Source: Lachnospiraceae bacterium UBA2734 (lineage in GTDB: Bacteria > Bacillota > Clostridia > Lachnospirales > Lachnospiraceae). From it: DNA of 22,672 bases. The stretch is taken from NCBI GenBank assembly GCA_002353635.1, contig DEKA01000016.1:10407-33078 (forward strand), written 5' to 3'. Below are positions 1 to 6,855 of this stretch, piece after piece. Every line of letters starts with the position of its first letter. Position 1 is the stretch's first letter. The notes under the pieces were generated by a model. It searched no databases. It saw nothing but the letters and a program-made list of their open reading frames with translations, and had not been told where the DNA came from. A program made the translations under genes and the position numbers.

Positions 1-19
1 GCCTCAGCGAGGAATAAAC

Positions 20-1315
20 ATGAGAATTGAACAACTTACCAAAGAGTCGAGACAGGGCCTTTTAAAGCTCCTGAAGGACAGAAACCCTGCCAGCTACACC
101 GAGCAGCAGGGCGTTGTTGACGACATCATCCGTCAGGTGCGCGAGGACGGCGACAAGGCAGTCTTTGCGCTGGAGAACAAGTTCGACCACTGCGCGCTGA
201 CGAAGGACAATGTCCGCGTCACGAGGCAGGAGATCGACGAAGCTTATAAGGCGCTTGATCCCGCCTTTGTCGAGGTGATGAAGAAGGCGGCGGCCAACAT
301 CCGCGCCTACCACGAGCACCAGAAGACGGACAGCTGGTTCACGACGACTGAGGACGGGACAATTCTCGGCCAGAAGGTGACGCCAATCGCTTCCTCCGGC
401 TGCTATGTACCGGGCGGCCGCGCTGCGTATCCTTCCAGTGTTCTCATGAATGTCATTCCCGCGAAAGTGGCGGGTGTACCCAAAATCATTGTCTGCACGC
501 CCCCGAATGCGCAGGGCAAATGCCCTGCCGGCACACTTGCCGCCGCTGACATAGCAGGTGCGGATGAGATCTACAAGGTCGGCGGCGCACAGGCGATCGC
601 GGCAATGGCTTACGGGACGGAATCGATCCCCCGTGTGGACAAGATTACAGGGCCCGGCAATATTTTCGTGGCACTTGCCAAGAAGGCATGCTTTGGCATC
701 ACAGGTATCGATTCTGTAGCAGGTCCTTCCGAGATTCTCGTCATTGCGGATGAGACGGCCAATCCAAGATATGTGGCTGCAGATCTCCTCTCCCAGGCGG
801 AGCACGACCCGATGGCGTCTGCAATTCTCCTCACGACGAGCAGGACGCTTGCGGAGGCAGTATCAAAGGAGATCGACGGCTTCCTGAAGACGCTCTCCCG
901 CGCGGAGATCATTGAGGCTTCCCTTGATCACTACGGATATGCATTTGTCTCGGATTCCATGGACGAGGTGATCGATGCGGCCAACGAGATCGCGTCCGAG
1001 CACATGGAGATTGTGACGGCAAATCCGTTTGAAGTCATGACGAAAATAAAGAACGCCGGCGCTATTTTCCTCGGCAGTTACTCATCGGAACCCCTGGGCG
1101 ACTACTTCGCAGGACCGAACCACATTCTGCCCACGAATTCGACGGCGAGGTTCTTCTCGCCTCTTGGCGTGGACCAGTTCGTCAAGAAGAGCAGCATCAT
1201 CTACTACTCGAAAGAGGCACTGGAGAAGGTGCACGGCGACATCGAGCTCTTTGCAAAGAATGAGGGACTGACGGCACACGCGAACTCGATTGCGGTGCGG
1301 TTTGAGAAGAAGTAA
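20..1315 (+). CDS. hisD: Histidinol dehydrogenase
   Basis: HisD catalyses the last two steps of histidine synthesis, oxidising L-histidinol to L-histidine with two NAD+ in the cytoplasm. The 431-residue length is normal for the family. Visible landmarks are the GCYVPGGRAAYPSS block (residues 127-140), KITGPGN (208-214) and the SQAEHDP block (258-264). Expected zinc ligands are Q259, H262, D361 and H420, and the catalytic base pair is E327-H328 in ASEHMEI. All are present, so the enzyme should be active. The ATG at 20 follows a purine-rich GAGGAA and gives the usual family N-terminus. hisB starts 11 bases downstream with its own SD, so the two are co-transcribed. The promoter and earlier his genes lie outside the window. 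Confidence 0.98.
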   Translation: MRIEQLTKESRQGLLKLLKDRNPASYTEQQGVVDDIIRQVREDGDKAVFALENKFDHCALTKDNVRVTRQEIDEAYKALDPAFVEVMKKAAANIRAYHEHQKTDSWFTTTEDGTILGQKVTPIASSGCYVPGGRAAYPSSVLMNVIPAKVAGVPKIIVCTPPNAQGKCPAGTLAAADIAGADEIYKVGGAQAIAAMAYGTESIPRVDKITGPGNIFVALAKKACFGITGIDSVAGPSEILVIADETANPRYVAADLLSQAEHDPMASAILLTTSRTLAEAVSKEIDGFLKTLSRAEIIEASLDHYGYAFVSDSMDEVIDAANEIASEHMEIVTANPFEVMTKIKNAGAIFLGSYSSEPLGDYFAGPNHILPTNSTARFFSPLGVDQFVKKSSIIYYSKEALEKVHGDIELFAKNEGLTAHANSIAVRFEKK

Positions 1316-1326
1316 GGAGGCAGGAT

Positions 1327-1920
1327 ATGGGCAGATCGGCGCAGATTTCGCGCACGACAAAGGAGACAGATATCCATCTCATGCTGGATCTGGATGGCAC
1401 AGGGAGTGCGGACATCCACACAGGGATCGGATTTTTCGACCACATGATGGATGCGTTCACAAGGCACGGCCTCTTTGACGTCGTCCTTCAGGTGAAGGGC
1501 GATCTTGAAGTCGACGGCCACCACAGCGTGGAGGACACCGGCATTGTCCTCGGCGAGGCGATCAAGAAGGCGGTCGGCGATAAGAAAGGAATCAAGAGAT
1601 ACGGATATATGATCCTTCCGATGGACGAGGCGCTCGTTCTGTGCGCAGTGGATCTGTGCGACCGGCCGTATTTTGTCTTCGAGGGGGAGGAGCTCCTTGC
1701 GGCGCCCATGGTCGGCAATTTCGATACGGAACTCGTGCATGAGTTCTTTCTGGCCGTTGCCAATGCGGCGGGGATGAACCTGCACTTCAAGGTCTTCTAC
1801 GGAAGGAACTCCCATCACATCATTGAGGCGATGTTCAAGGCCTTCGCGAAGGCACTGGATATGGCTGTCACGAAGGATCCTCGCATTACAGATGTGCTGA
1901 GTACGAAAGGAAAACTGTGA
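1327..1920 (+). CDS. hisB: Imidazoleglycerol-phosphate dehydratase (monofunctional)
   Basis: This is the dehydratase that converts imidazoleglycerol phosphate to imidazole-acetol phosphate in histidine synthesis. The 197-residue protein is the short single-domain form without the N-terminal histidinol-phosphatase domain seen in enterobacteria. The Mn-binding signatures are intact: FFDHMMDAFTRHG (36-48), DGHHSVED (63-70), H138 in VHEFF, and NSHHIIEA (161-168). The C-terminus ends STKGKL, where many homologues have STKGxL. An AAGGAGG at 1314-1320, overlapping the end of hisD, supports the ATG at 1327. The stop codon overlaps the hisI GTG start by four bases (GTGA), indicating translational coupling. 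Confidence 0.97.
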   Translation: MGRSAQISRTTKETDIHLMLDLDGTGSADIHTGIGFFDHMMDAFTRHGLFDVVLQVKGDLEVDGHHSVEDTGIVLGEAIKKAVGDKKGIKRYGYMILPMDEALVLCAVDLCDRPYFVFEGEELLAAPMVGNFDTELVHEFFLAVANAAGMNLHFKVFYGRNSHHIIEAMFKAFAKALDMAVTKDPRITDVLSTKGKL

Positions 1921-2306
1921 AAAGTTCATACAGCTGGGAGCAGCTCAAAAAAGATGATAAGGGGCTCGTGCCTGTTGTGGTGCAGGAGGCTTCCACAGGA
2001 ATGGTGCTCATGGTCGCCTACATGAATAAAGAGGCCTATGAGCTGACGATGGAGAGCGGCGTTATGACCTATTGGTCCAGGAGCCGGCAGGAACTCTGGA
2101 TCAAGGGCGAGACGAGCGGACATTACCAGCATGTGCATGCGATCTTCGCGGACTGCGACTATGATACACTTCTCGCTGTCGTGGACCAGGATGGTGCTGC
2201 ATGCCACACGGGGCACCACAGCTGCTTTTTCCGCGAGGACGCCGAGTGGAGCGCTGAGAGCACGTATGTGCAGGCGCTGAAAAAGGCGGCGGAAGAACAG
2301 GCCTGA
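1917..2306 (+). CDS. hisI: Phosphoribosyl-AMP cyclohydrolase
   Basis: HisI opens the adenine ring of phosphoribosyl-AMP in step three of histidine synthesis. The 129-residue protein is the stand-alone cyclohydrolase; no HisE pyrophosphohydrolase domain is fused at the C-terminus. Diagnostic motifs are WIKGETSGHYQ (61-71), the Mg-binding ADCDYDTLL (78-86; D79, D81, D83) and the zinc cysteines C80, C96 and C103 in ACHTGHHSCFF. The start is GTG at 1917, inside the hisB stop region, with an AAAGGA SD just upstream. A good AAGGAGG sits a few bases after the stop (2311-2317) but no start codon follows it. The palindromic element begins about 20 bases further on, so a former downstream gene such as hisE may have been lost; that is speculation. 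Confidence 0.96.
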   Translation: MKSSYSWEQLKKDDKGLVPVVVQEASTGMVLMVAYMNKEAYELTMESGVMTYWSRSRQELWIKGETSGHYQHVHAIFADCDYDTLLAVVDQDGAACHTGHHSCFFREDAEWSAESTYVQALKKAAEEQA

Positions 2307-2335
2307 CTGAAGGAGGACCGGCAGGAAACAGCGTA

Positions 2336-2578
2336 TAACGCACTCCGCGGGGAGATGGCCTGTTCGTGCTGCTGTGCATCGATTCGCTAACCTCCATCTC
2401 GCACTTCCAGGGGACGACCCGAACTCGCAGGCCCGCCGATGCGGGCCTGCTCAAACATGACGGGTCTCAAATGCGCGTTTTGGAAAACGCGCATTTGCCC
2501 CCTCCAGTGCTTCGCTGTCGGTAACGCGAATCAGATTGCTCGCAGAACGAACATGCCATTCTCCCCGCGGAGTGTGTT
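2336..2578. repeat. Nested palindromic intergenic element (MITE-like)
   Basis: The outer ends are imperfect terminal inverted repeats. The block starting CACTCCGCGGGGAGA at 2341 matches the reverse complement of the block ending at 2574, and similarity continues inward with small gaps for about 50 bases per arm. Inside are two perfect hairpins. The first has a 10-bp stem, 2427-2436 with 2441-2450 and loop CGAT, flanked by GACCCG (2416-2421) and CGGGTC (2461-2466). The second has a 14-bp stem, 2468-2481 with 2484-2497 around GG. No ORF with a recognisable product lies within it, and no clear target-site duplication is seen. It looks like a non-autonomous mobile element or a structured repeat rather than a simple terminator. 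It fills most of the hisI-rplU gap. Confidence 0.75.
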
Positions 2579-2582
2579 TATT

Positions 2583-2630
2583 TCATTCTGCAACACTTCA
2601 GAAACCTCATTCTGCAACACTTCAGAAACC
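2583..2630. repeat. Perfect 24-bp tandem duplication
   Basis: Two identical 24-bp units run back to back at 2583-2606 and 2607-2630, each beginning TCATTCTGCAACACTTCAG. The array ends two bases before the -35 box of the rplU promoter. It could be a recent slippage duplication or a repeated upstream activator or protein-binding site. The perfect identity suggests it is young or conserved. Confidence 0.9.
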
Positions 2631-2632
2631 TC

Positions 2633-2661
2633 TTGACTTGCTGACTGGAATTTATTACTAT
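2633..2661 (+). promoter_or_regulatory. Sigma-A promoter of the rplU operon
   Basis: TTGACT at 2633-2638 and TACTAT at 2656-2661 are separated by exactly 17 bases, which is near consensus for a housekeeping promoter. Transcription would start near 2668, leaving a leader of about 129 bases before rplU. It is the only strong promoter visible before the ribosomal-protein operon. Confidence 0.8.
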
Positions 2662-2667
2662 ATCAAG

Positions 2668-2796
2668 GTATGCCGCATGACGAGGTATTATCTGAGATCC
2701 CGCGCACCAGGTACTCGCGCAGAGGATCCGGTAAGCGCACAGCACAGCGCTGTGACACCGAAATCAGCGAGTTTCATTCAGAAGGAGGTACCATAG
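2668..2796 (+). promoter_or_regulatory. rplU 5' leader, candidate L21 autoregulatory leader
   Basis: The transcribed leader between the predicted start site and rplU is GC-rich and contains the perfect 12-base palindrome CACAGCGCTGTG at 2743-2754 plus a GCGC/GCGC pairing around 2702-2720. Firmicutes rplU operons often carry a ribosomal-protein leader (the L21 leader family), and position and length fit. I could not match the consensus base by base, so the class assignment is an inference from context. The leader ends in a strong AAGGAGG SD at 2782-2788. Confidence 0.45.
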
Positions 2797-3102
2797 ATGT
2801 ACGCTATTATCGCAACAGGTGGCAAGCAGTACAGAGTTTCCGAGGGAGATGTGATTGAAGTCGAGAAGCTCGCAGCTGAGCCCGGCAACAAGGTGACATT
2901 TGATCAGGTTCTTGCAGTTGGAGGAGATTCCTTCAAGGTGGCAGGCGATGTCGCAAATGCCAGCGTTGAGGCTACTGTGATGGAGCAGGGCAGAGCGAAG
3001 AAGGTAGTTGTTTACCACTTCAAACCCAAGACAGGCTATCACAAGAAGAACGGCCACAGACAGGCATTCACACGCGTAAAGATCGACAAGATCAACGGAT
3101 AA
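2797..3102 (+). CDS. rplU: 50S ribosomal protein L21
   Basis: The 101-residue protein begins MYAIIATGGKQYRV and carries the L21 signature near its C-terminus (KPKTGYHKKNGHRQ), matching bacterial L21 in length and sequence. L21 binds 23S rRNA early in 50S assembly. The ATG at 2797 has an AAGGAGG SD eight bases upstream. It is the first gene of the rplU-prp-rpmA-obgE cluster. A small perfect hairpin (3111-3128) follows the stop. Confidence 0.98.
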   Translation: MYAIIATGGKQYRVSEGDVIEVEKLAAEPGNKVTFDQVLAVGGDSFKVAGDVANASVEATVMEQGRAKKVVVYHFKPKTGYHKKNGHRQAFTRVKIDKING

Positions 3103-3110
3103 GATCCACA

Positions 3111-3128
3111 GGCAGCTTCGCAGCTGCC
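3111..3128 (+). other. Small hairpin between rplU and prp
   Basis: GGCAGCT at 3111-3117 pairs perfectly with AGCTGCC at 3122-3128 around a TCGC loop. No T-run follows. It lies just upstream of prp, which lacks a recognisable SD, so it may affect prp translation or mRNA processing. Confidence 0.5.
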
Positions 3129-3143
3129 GCACAGTAACCACAA

Positions 3144-3485
3144 ATGACAAGAGTTCAGATATTCAGAACGCGGGATGGGCAGTACAGATCCTTTACCTGT
3201 AAGGGACACACCGAATATACAGCTGAGGGTGCGGACATTGTCTGCGCGGGTGTATCGGCGATCGTGATCAACACGATCAATTGTCTCGATGATCTGCTGC
3301 ATATTAAGATGGATGTGGATTTCGACGAGGAGAACGGCGGCGACATCACATGCAATCTTCTGGAAGATCCCGGCGAGAAGGGCAATCTTCTTATCGACTG
3401 CATGATCCACGGATTTGACTGGATCATCTGCCAGTACGGCGAAGGGTATCTGAGATACGTGATCAAGGAGGTAGACCAATGTTAA
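3144..3485 (+). CDS. prp: Ribosomal-processing cysteine protease Prp
   Basis: Prp (YsxB family) removes the short N-terminal extension of ribosomal protein L27 in Firmicutes and some relatives. The 113-residue protein has the family's catalytic pair at the expected positions: H22 in KGHTEYTAEG and C34 in DIVCAGVSAI. The family glycine-rich HTEYA-like block is intact. The gene sits exactly where expected, between rplU and rpmA, and overlaps rpmA by seven bases. Its start (ATG 3144) has no clear purine-rich SD, unlike its neighbours, so it may be translated at a low level or by coupling. The rpmA SD AAGGAGG (3465-3471) lies inside its 3' end. The neighbouring L27 carries a matching cleavage motif, which makes the function very secure. 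Confidence 0.95.
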   Translation: MTRVQIFRTRDGQYRSFTCKGHTEYTAEGADIVCAGVSAIVINTINCLDDLLHIKMDVDFDEENGGDITCNLLEDPGEKGNLLIDCMIHGFDWIICQYGEGYLRYVIKEVDQC

Positions 3486-3766
3486 ACTTAAGCCTTCAGT
3501 TCTTCGCACATCACAAAGGAATGGGCTCCACCAAGAACGGCCGTGATTCCAATTCCAAGAGACTTGGTGCCAAGAGAGCAGACGGACAGTTCGTTAAAGC
3601 CGGCAACATTATTTACAGACAGCGCGGCACAAGAATTCATCCCGGTGTTAACGTAGGCATCGGCGGTGACGACACACTGTTCGCTCTTTCCGACGGAATC
3701 TTAAGATATGAGCGCGTAGGCCGTGACAAGACACAGGCTTCCGTTCATCCTGTAGAGGCCAACTAA
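3479..3766 (+). CDS. rpmA: 50S ribosomal protein L27 with Prp-cleavable N-terminal extension
   Basis: The 95-residue protein has the canonical L27 core (KGMGSTKNGRDSNSKRLG onward). L27 sits near the peptidyl-transferase centre, and its N-terminus must be freed for function. Here residues 1-9, MLNLSLQFF, form the extension known in Firmicutes. Cleavage after F9 would expose A10-H11-H12-K13, the equivalent of the mature N-terminus. The common motif is LNLQFF; this protein has LSLQFF, one substitution. The ATG at 3479 overlaps the prp stop and has a strong SD. A 14-bp hairpin follows 19 bases after the stop. Confidence 0.98.
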   Translation: MLNLSLQFFAHHKGMGSTKNGRDSNSKRLGAKRADGQFVKAGNIIYRQRGTRIHPGVNVGIGGDDTLFALSDGILRYERVGRDKTQASVHPVEAN

Positions 3767-3784
3767 TCGGAACTGAAATGATCT

Positions 3785-3818
3785 GGAGCCCCGGGCAGTC
3801 AATCCTGCCCGGGGCTCC
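3785..3818 (+). other. Strong hairpin between rpmA and obgE
   Basis: A perfect 14-bp GC-rich stem (3785-3798 with 3805-3818) closes a six-base loop, TCAATC. It is followed by TGTGCG, not a T-run, so it is not a standard intrinsic terminator. It may stabilise the 3' end of the ribosomal-protein mRNA, act as a processing site, or partly terminate to lower obgE expression relative to rpmA. Confidence 0.65.
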
Positions 3819-3842
3819 TGTGCGTAAGAGGAAGGAGCCAAT

Positions 3843-5150
3843 ATGTTTGTAGATAAAGCCAGAATCATCATTATCAGCGGCAAAGGCGGAGACGGACACA
3901 TCTCCTTCCGCAGAGAGAAGTTTGTGCCGGCAGGAGGACCTGACGGAGGAGACGGAGGAGACGGCGGGAGCGTTATTTTCCAGGTGGATGAGGGACTGAA
4001 TACCCTCAGCGAATTCCGCCACAGGGCCAAGTACGCCGCCCAGAACGGCGAGGACGGCAAGGCCAAGAGAATGGCCGGCAAGAAGGGTGATGACCTCATC
4101 ATTAAGGTGCCAGAGGGCACGGTCATCCGTGATTTCGAGAGCGGAAAGGTCATCACGGATATGTCCGGGAGCAACCGCCGTTTTGTAGCGCTCAAGGGCG
4201 GGAAGGGCGGCAACGGCAACCAGCACTTTGCGACGAGCACCATGCAGGCACCAAAATATGCACAGCCCGGTCAGCCCTCCAGATCGCTTGAGGTCCAGAT
4301 GGAGCTGAAGGTGATCGCAGACGTCGGACTTGTGGGCTACCCAAATGTAGGCAAGTCGACGATTCTTTCCATGGTCAGCAACGCAAAGCCCGAGATTGCG
4401 AACTATCACTTTACGACTCTCTCGCCTATTCTCGGCGTGGTCGATCTCGATCATGAGGGCAACAGCTTTGTCATGGCTGACATCCCCGGACTCATTGAGG
4501 GCGCGGCCGACGGCAAGGGCCTTGGACATGAGTTCCTGGCCCACATCGAGAGATGCAAGCTTCTCATCCATGTGGTGGACGCTGCGGGATCCGAAGGAAG
4601 AGATCCGCTTGACGATATCGCGGCTATTAATAAAGAGCTTGCGCGCTACGACATTGATCTCACGAAGAAGCGCCAGATCATCGCGGCCAATAAGGTCGAT
4701 CTGATTCCGGCTGATCTTGTCGGCACAGAGCTGGACCCTGTAGTGCGGATCGAGGAACATTTTAAGCCGCTGGGAATTCCTGTTTTCAGAATCAGTGCGG
4801 CGACGAACTCCGGTATCAGGGAGATGCTCTGGTACATCAAGGGTGAGCTCGACAAGATGCCGAAGGAGACGAGAATTTACGAATCCGAGTTCAATCCGGA
4901 GAAGGACCTGCAGGCGGGCAATGATCCGTTCACGGTCACCTATGACGAGGAGAACAAGGAGTACGTCGTGGAGGGGCCCCGCATCGAGAAGATGCTGGGC
5001 TACACGAATCTCGACACGGAGAAGGGGCTTGCTTTCCTGCAGCGCTTTGTCGAGGACAACGGCATCAACGACAGATTAAGAGAGCTGGGTATCCACGAGG
5101 GCGACACAGTCCGTCTGTACGGACATACATTCGAGTATTACGAGTCCTGA
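3843..5150 (+). CDS. obgE: GTPase Obg (ObgE/CgtA)
   Basis: Obg is an essential GTPase that associates with the 50S subunit and couples ribosome assembly to nucleotide and stress status. The 435-residue protein has all three domains. The glycine-rich Obg fold spans about 1-159 with GGPDGGDGGDGG at 31-42. The G domain carries G1 GYPNVGKST (165-173), G3 DIPGLIEGA (213-221), G4 NKVD (283-286) and G5 SAA (318-320). The OCT domain occupies about 360-435. The start at 3843 has a GGAAGGAG SD. The OCT domain is typical of Firmicutes Obg and absent from E. coli ObgE. Confidence 0.98.
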   Translation: MFVDKARIIIISGKGGDGHISFRREKFVPAGGPDGGDGGDGGSVIFQVDEGLNTLSEFRHRAKYAAQNGEDGKAKRMAGKKGDDLIIKVPEGTVIRDFESGKVITDMSGSNRRFVALKGGKGGNGNQHFATSTMQAPKYAQPGQPSRSLEVQMELKVIADVGLVGYPNVGKSTILSMVSNAKPEIANYHFTTLSPILGVVDLDHEGNSFVMADIPGLIEGAADGKGLGHEFLAHIERCKLLIHVVDAAGSEGRDPLDDIAAINKELARYDIDLTKKRQIIAANKVDLIPADLVGTELDPVVRIEEHFKPLGIPVFRISAATNSGIREMLWYIKGELDKMPKETRIYESEFNPEKDLQAGNDPFTVTYDEENKEYVVEGPRIEKMLGYTNLDTEKGLAFLQRFVEDNGINDRLRELGIHEGDTVRLYGHTFEYYES

Positions 5151-5171
5151 TCATTAATAGATGATCCCATC

Positions 5172-5224
5172 GGCGAAACCGCATTCGCGGATTTCGCCTC
5201 GGGGTGCCGCAAAAAACGCGGCAC
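5172..5224 (+). other. Two adjacent hairpins upstream of yhbY
   Basis: GGCGAAACCGC (5172-5182) pairs with 5187-5198 with one bulged base. Immediately after, GTGCCGC (5204-5210) pairs perfectly with GCGGCAC (5218-5224) around an A-rich loop. The second hairpin ends just before the AGAAAGGA SD of yhbY. There is no T-run. They could modulate yhbY translation or mark an RNA processing point between obgE and yhbY. Confidence 0.55.
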
Positions 5225-5236
5225 AGAAAGGAAAAT

Positions 5237-5530
5237 ATGCTGACGAGCAAACAGAGATCCTATCTCATCGGCCTTGCGGCGGACATCACCCCGACCCTGC
5301 AGATCGGCAAGGCCGGCGCTGGTCCCGAGGCAACTGCCTCCCTCGAGGAAGGCTTCAACACCAGAGAACTCATTAAGGTGAGCATTTTGAAAACATCCCC
5401 CGACGAGCCCGCCGTCGCTGCAGACAAGCTCGCGGAGAGAACACATGCGCAGGTGATCAAGGTGATCGGCAGAAAGGCGGTTCTCTACCGTCCCTTCAAG
5501 GAGAATCCGGTCATCGTGCTGCCGAAGTGA
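5237..5530 (+). CDS. yhbY: YhbY-family (CRM domain) RNA-binding protein
   Basis: This is a 97-residue CRS1-YhbY (CRM) domain protein, a small KH-like RNA-binding fold found on pre-50S particles. It starts MLTSKQRSYLIGLAADITP, matching the family's MLTxKQRxxLR opening, and keeps the core pattern LQIGKAG (residues 21-27) and ELIKVSIL (44-51). A longer GTG-started frame at 5204 exists. The ATG at 5237 is chosen because an AGAAAGGA SD sits five bases upstream and the extra residues fall inside a hairpin. The location after obgE and before nadD is the standard Firmicutes order. Confidence 0.93.
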   Translation: MLTSKQRSYLIGLAADITPTLQIGKAGAGPEATASLEEGFNTRELIKVSILKTSPDEPAVAADKLAERTHAQVIKVIGRKAVLYRPFKENPVIVLPK

Positions 5531-5546
5531 TTCTCTGATATTCAGC

Positions 5547-5596
5547 ACCCCCTCTCAAATTGCATCGTATTCCGGTGCAATTTGAGAGGAGGGGGT
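5547..5596 (+). other. Long imperfect hairpin between yhbY and nadD
   Basis: The left arm 5547-5564 (ACCCCCTCTCAAATTGCA) pairs with the right arm 5576-5596, leaving a three-base bulge and an 11-base loop. No T-run follows. It fills most of the yhbY-nadD spacer and may be a weak terminator, an attenuator or an mRNA-stability element. Confidence 0.6.
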
Positions 5597-5631
5597 CAGG
5601 AAGTTACAATTTCCAGATCGCGGAGGCACAA

Positions 5632-6243
5632 ATGGGAAGGACAGGAATTCTTGGCGGGACCTTTGATCCGATTCATATGGGACATCTGATTCTTGCACAG
5701 ACGGCGCTGGAGGTTCTTTCGCTGGACCGTATTCTTCTGATCCCGACCGGCATCTCTTATCTGAAAACAGACCACAAGGTAGGAAGTGCCGCCGACAGAC
5801 TCGAAATGACGAAGCTGGCGGCAGAGGGAAACCCGCATTTTGCCGTCTCCGACCTTGAGATCAGAAGGGGCGGCAACACCTATACGGCCGACACGCTTGA
5901 GGAACTGCACAGGATGGAGCCGGAGGAGGAATTCGTCTTTCTTCTGGGGGCTGACTCCCTTGTCGACATCGTGCGCTGGCAGAGGCCGGAGACGATCTTC
6001 GCGCTCGCCCGCATCGCGGTGATGACAAGAGGCGGAGAGGTCCCGGCAGACATCCTCGAGAAGACGGAGAAAGACCTGAAAGAGCGCTTTGGCGCCCGCA
6101 TCGATCACCTGCCTGTGCGCAACATCGACATCTCCTCCACGGAGATCAGAGAACGCGTCAGAGCGGGAAAATCCATCCGCTATCTTGTGCCGGATGCGGT
6201 AGCGGCATATATAACGCGAAAGGGACTGTATCAGGAGAGTTGA
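5632..6243 (+). CDS. nadD: Nicotinate-nucleotide adenylyltransferase
   Basis: NadD joins ATP and nicotinate mononucleotide to make deamido-NAD in NAD biosynthesis. The 203-residue protein shows GGTFDPIHMGH (8-18) with the nucleotidyltransferase HxGH histidines H15 and H18, GADSL (106-110), and the C-terminal ISSTEIR (167-173), all hallmarks of the family. The frame is open from 5560, but those codons lie in the hairpin. The ATG at 5632 has a GGAGG SD at 5622-5626 and gives the correct family N-terminus. It precedes yqeK and rsfS in the conserved nadD-yqeK-rsfS trio. Confidence 0.97.
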   Translation: MGRTGILGGTFDPIHMGHLILAQTALEVLSLDRILLIPTGISYLKTDHKVGSAADRLEMTKLAAEGNPHFAVSDLEIRRGGNTYTADTLEELHRMEPEEEFVFLLGADSLVDIVRWQRPETIFALARIAVMTRGGEVPADILEKTEKDLKERFGARIDHLPVRNIDISSTEIRERVRAGKSIRYLVPDAVAAYITRKGLYQES

Positions 6244-6257
6244 GAAAGAGGCGATCA

Positions 6258-6854
6258 GTGGTGGAGAAGGATAAAAGGCTGGAGTTGTGCAGGAAGCTCG
6301 AGAAGGCGCTCAAATACTCGCGCTTCATCCATACAATGGGTGTAGCATTCACGGCGACGAGTCTCGCAGCGCGCTGGGGCGCCGATATGGAGAAGGCGGA
6401 ACTGGCAGGCCTCCTGCACGACTGTGCAAAGTACGTGCCGCTTGATGAGATGCTGCGCCTTTGCAGGGAGGCAAATCTCCCCGTCTCCGATATGGAGAGC
6501 CGGAGCACTGCACTTCTGCATTCCAAGGCAGGGAGCGTTCTTGCCAGGACGGCGTATGGCGTGGAGGATGAAGAGGTCCTGGGCGCCATCCGGTACCACA
6601 CAACGGGAAGGCCGGAGATGACGCTCCTGGAGAAGATTATTTTCATCTCGGACTATATTGAGCCGGGTCGGTGTGAGGCGCCGAACCTCCCGGAGATCCG
6701 CGCGCTTGCCTTTTCCGACATCGATGCCTGCCTTCTGAAAATTCTTTCGGACACACTCAGCTATTTGGGCGATTCTGACAAAGAAATAGACCAGATGACG
6801 CAGATGACGTATAATTATTACAAGGAGACAGTTTCCGGGAAGGAGGAGAACTGA
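6258..6854 (+). CDS. yqeK: YqeK-type HD-domain diadenosine tetraphosphate hydrolase
   Basis: YqeK proteins are HD-domain enzymes reported to hydrolyse Ap4A symmetrically to ADP. The pattern is complete: H25 in RFIHTMGVA, H54-D55 in GLLHDCAKY, H88 in LLHSKAG, H114 in IRYHTTGR and D132 in IFISDYIEP. Length is 198 residues from GTG at 6258, chosen because AGAGG lies six bases upstream. TTG at 6240, overlapping the nadD stop, and GTG at 6261 are alternatives. The gene ends one base before the rsfS start codon, and the rsfS SD lies inside its last codons. Confidence 0.92.
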   Translation: MVEKDKRLELCRKLEKALKYSRFIHTMGVAFTATSLAARWGADMEKAELAGLLHDCAKYVPLDEMLRLCREANLPVSDMESRSTALLHSKAGSVLARTAYGVEDEEVLGAIRYHTTGRPEMTLLEKIIFISDYIEPGRCEAPNLPEIRALAFSDIDACLLKILSDTLSYLGDSDKEIDQMTQMTYNYYKETVSGKEEN

Positions 6855-6855
6855 T

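Noticed and set aside
2536..2796. Short plus-strand ORFs in the hisI-rplU gap
   Set aside because: They cross the tandem repeat and promoter, lack ribosome binding sites and resemble nothing.
3648..4760. Long minus-strand ORF opposite obgE
   Set aside because: It is antisense to a certain GTPase gene, with low-complexity-like sequence and no SD; an effect of GC-rich codon bias.
5204..5236. Earlier GTG start for yhbY
   Set aside because: It falls inside a hairpin with no SD; ATG 5237 has a clear SD and the family N-terminus.
5560..5631. Earlier TTG start for nadD
   Set aside because: The codons lie in the yhbY-nadD hairpin and the added residues do not resemble NadD.
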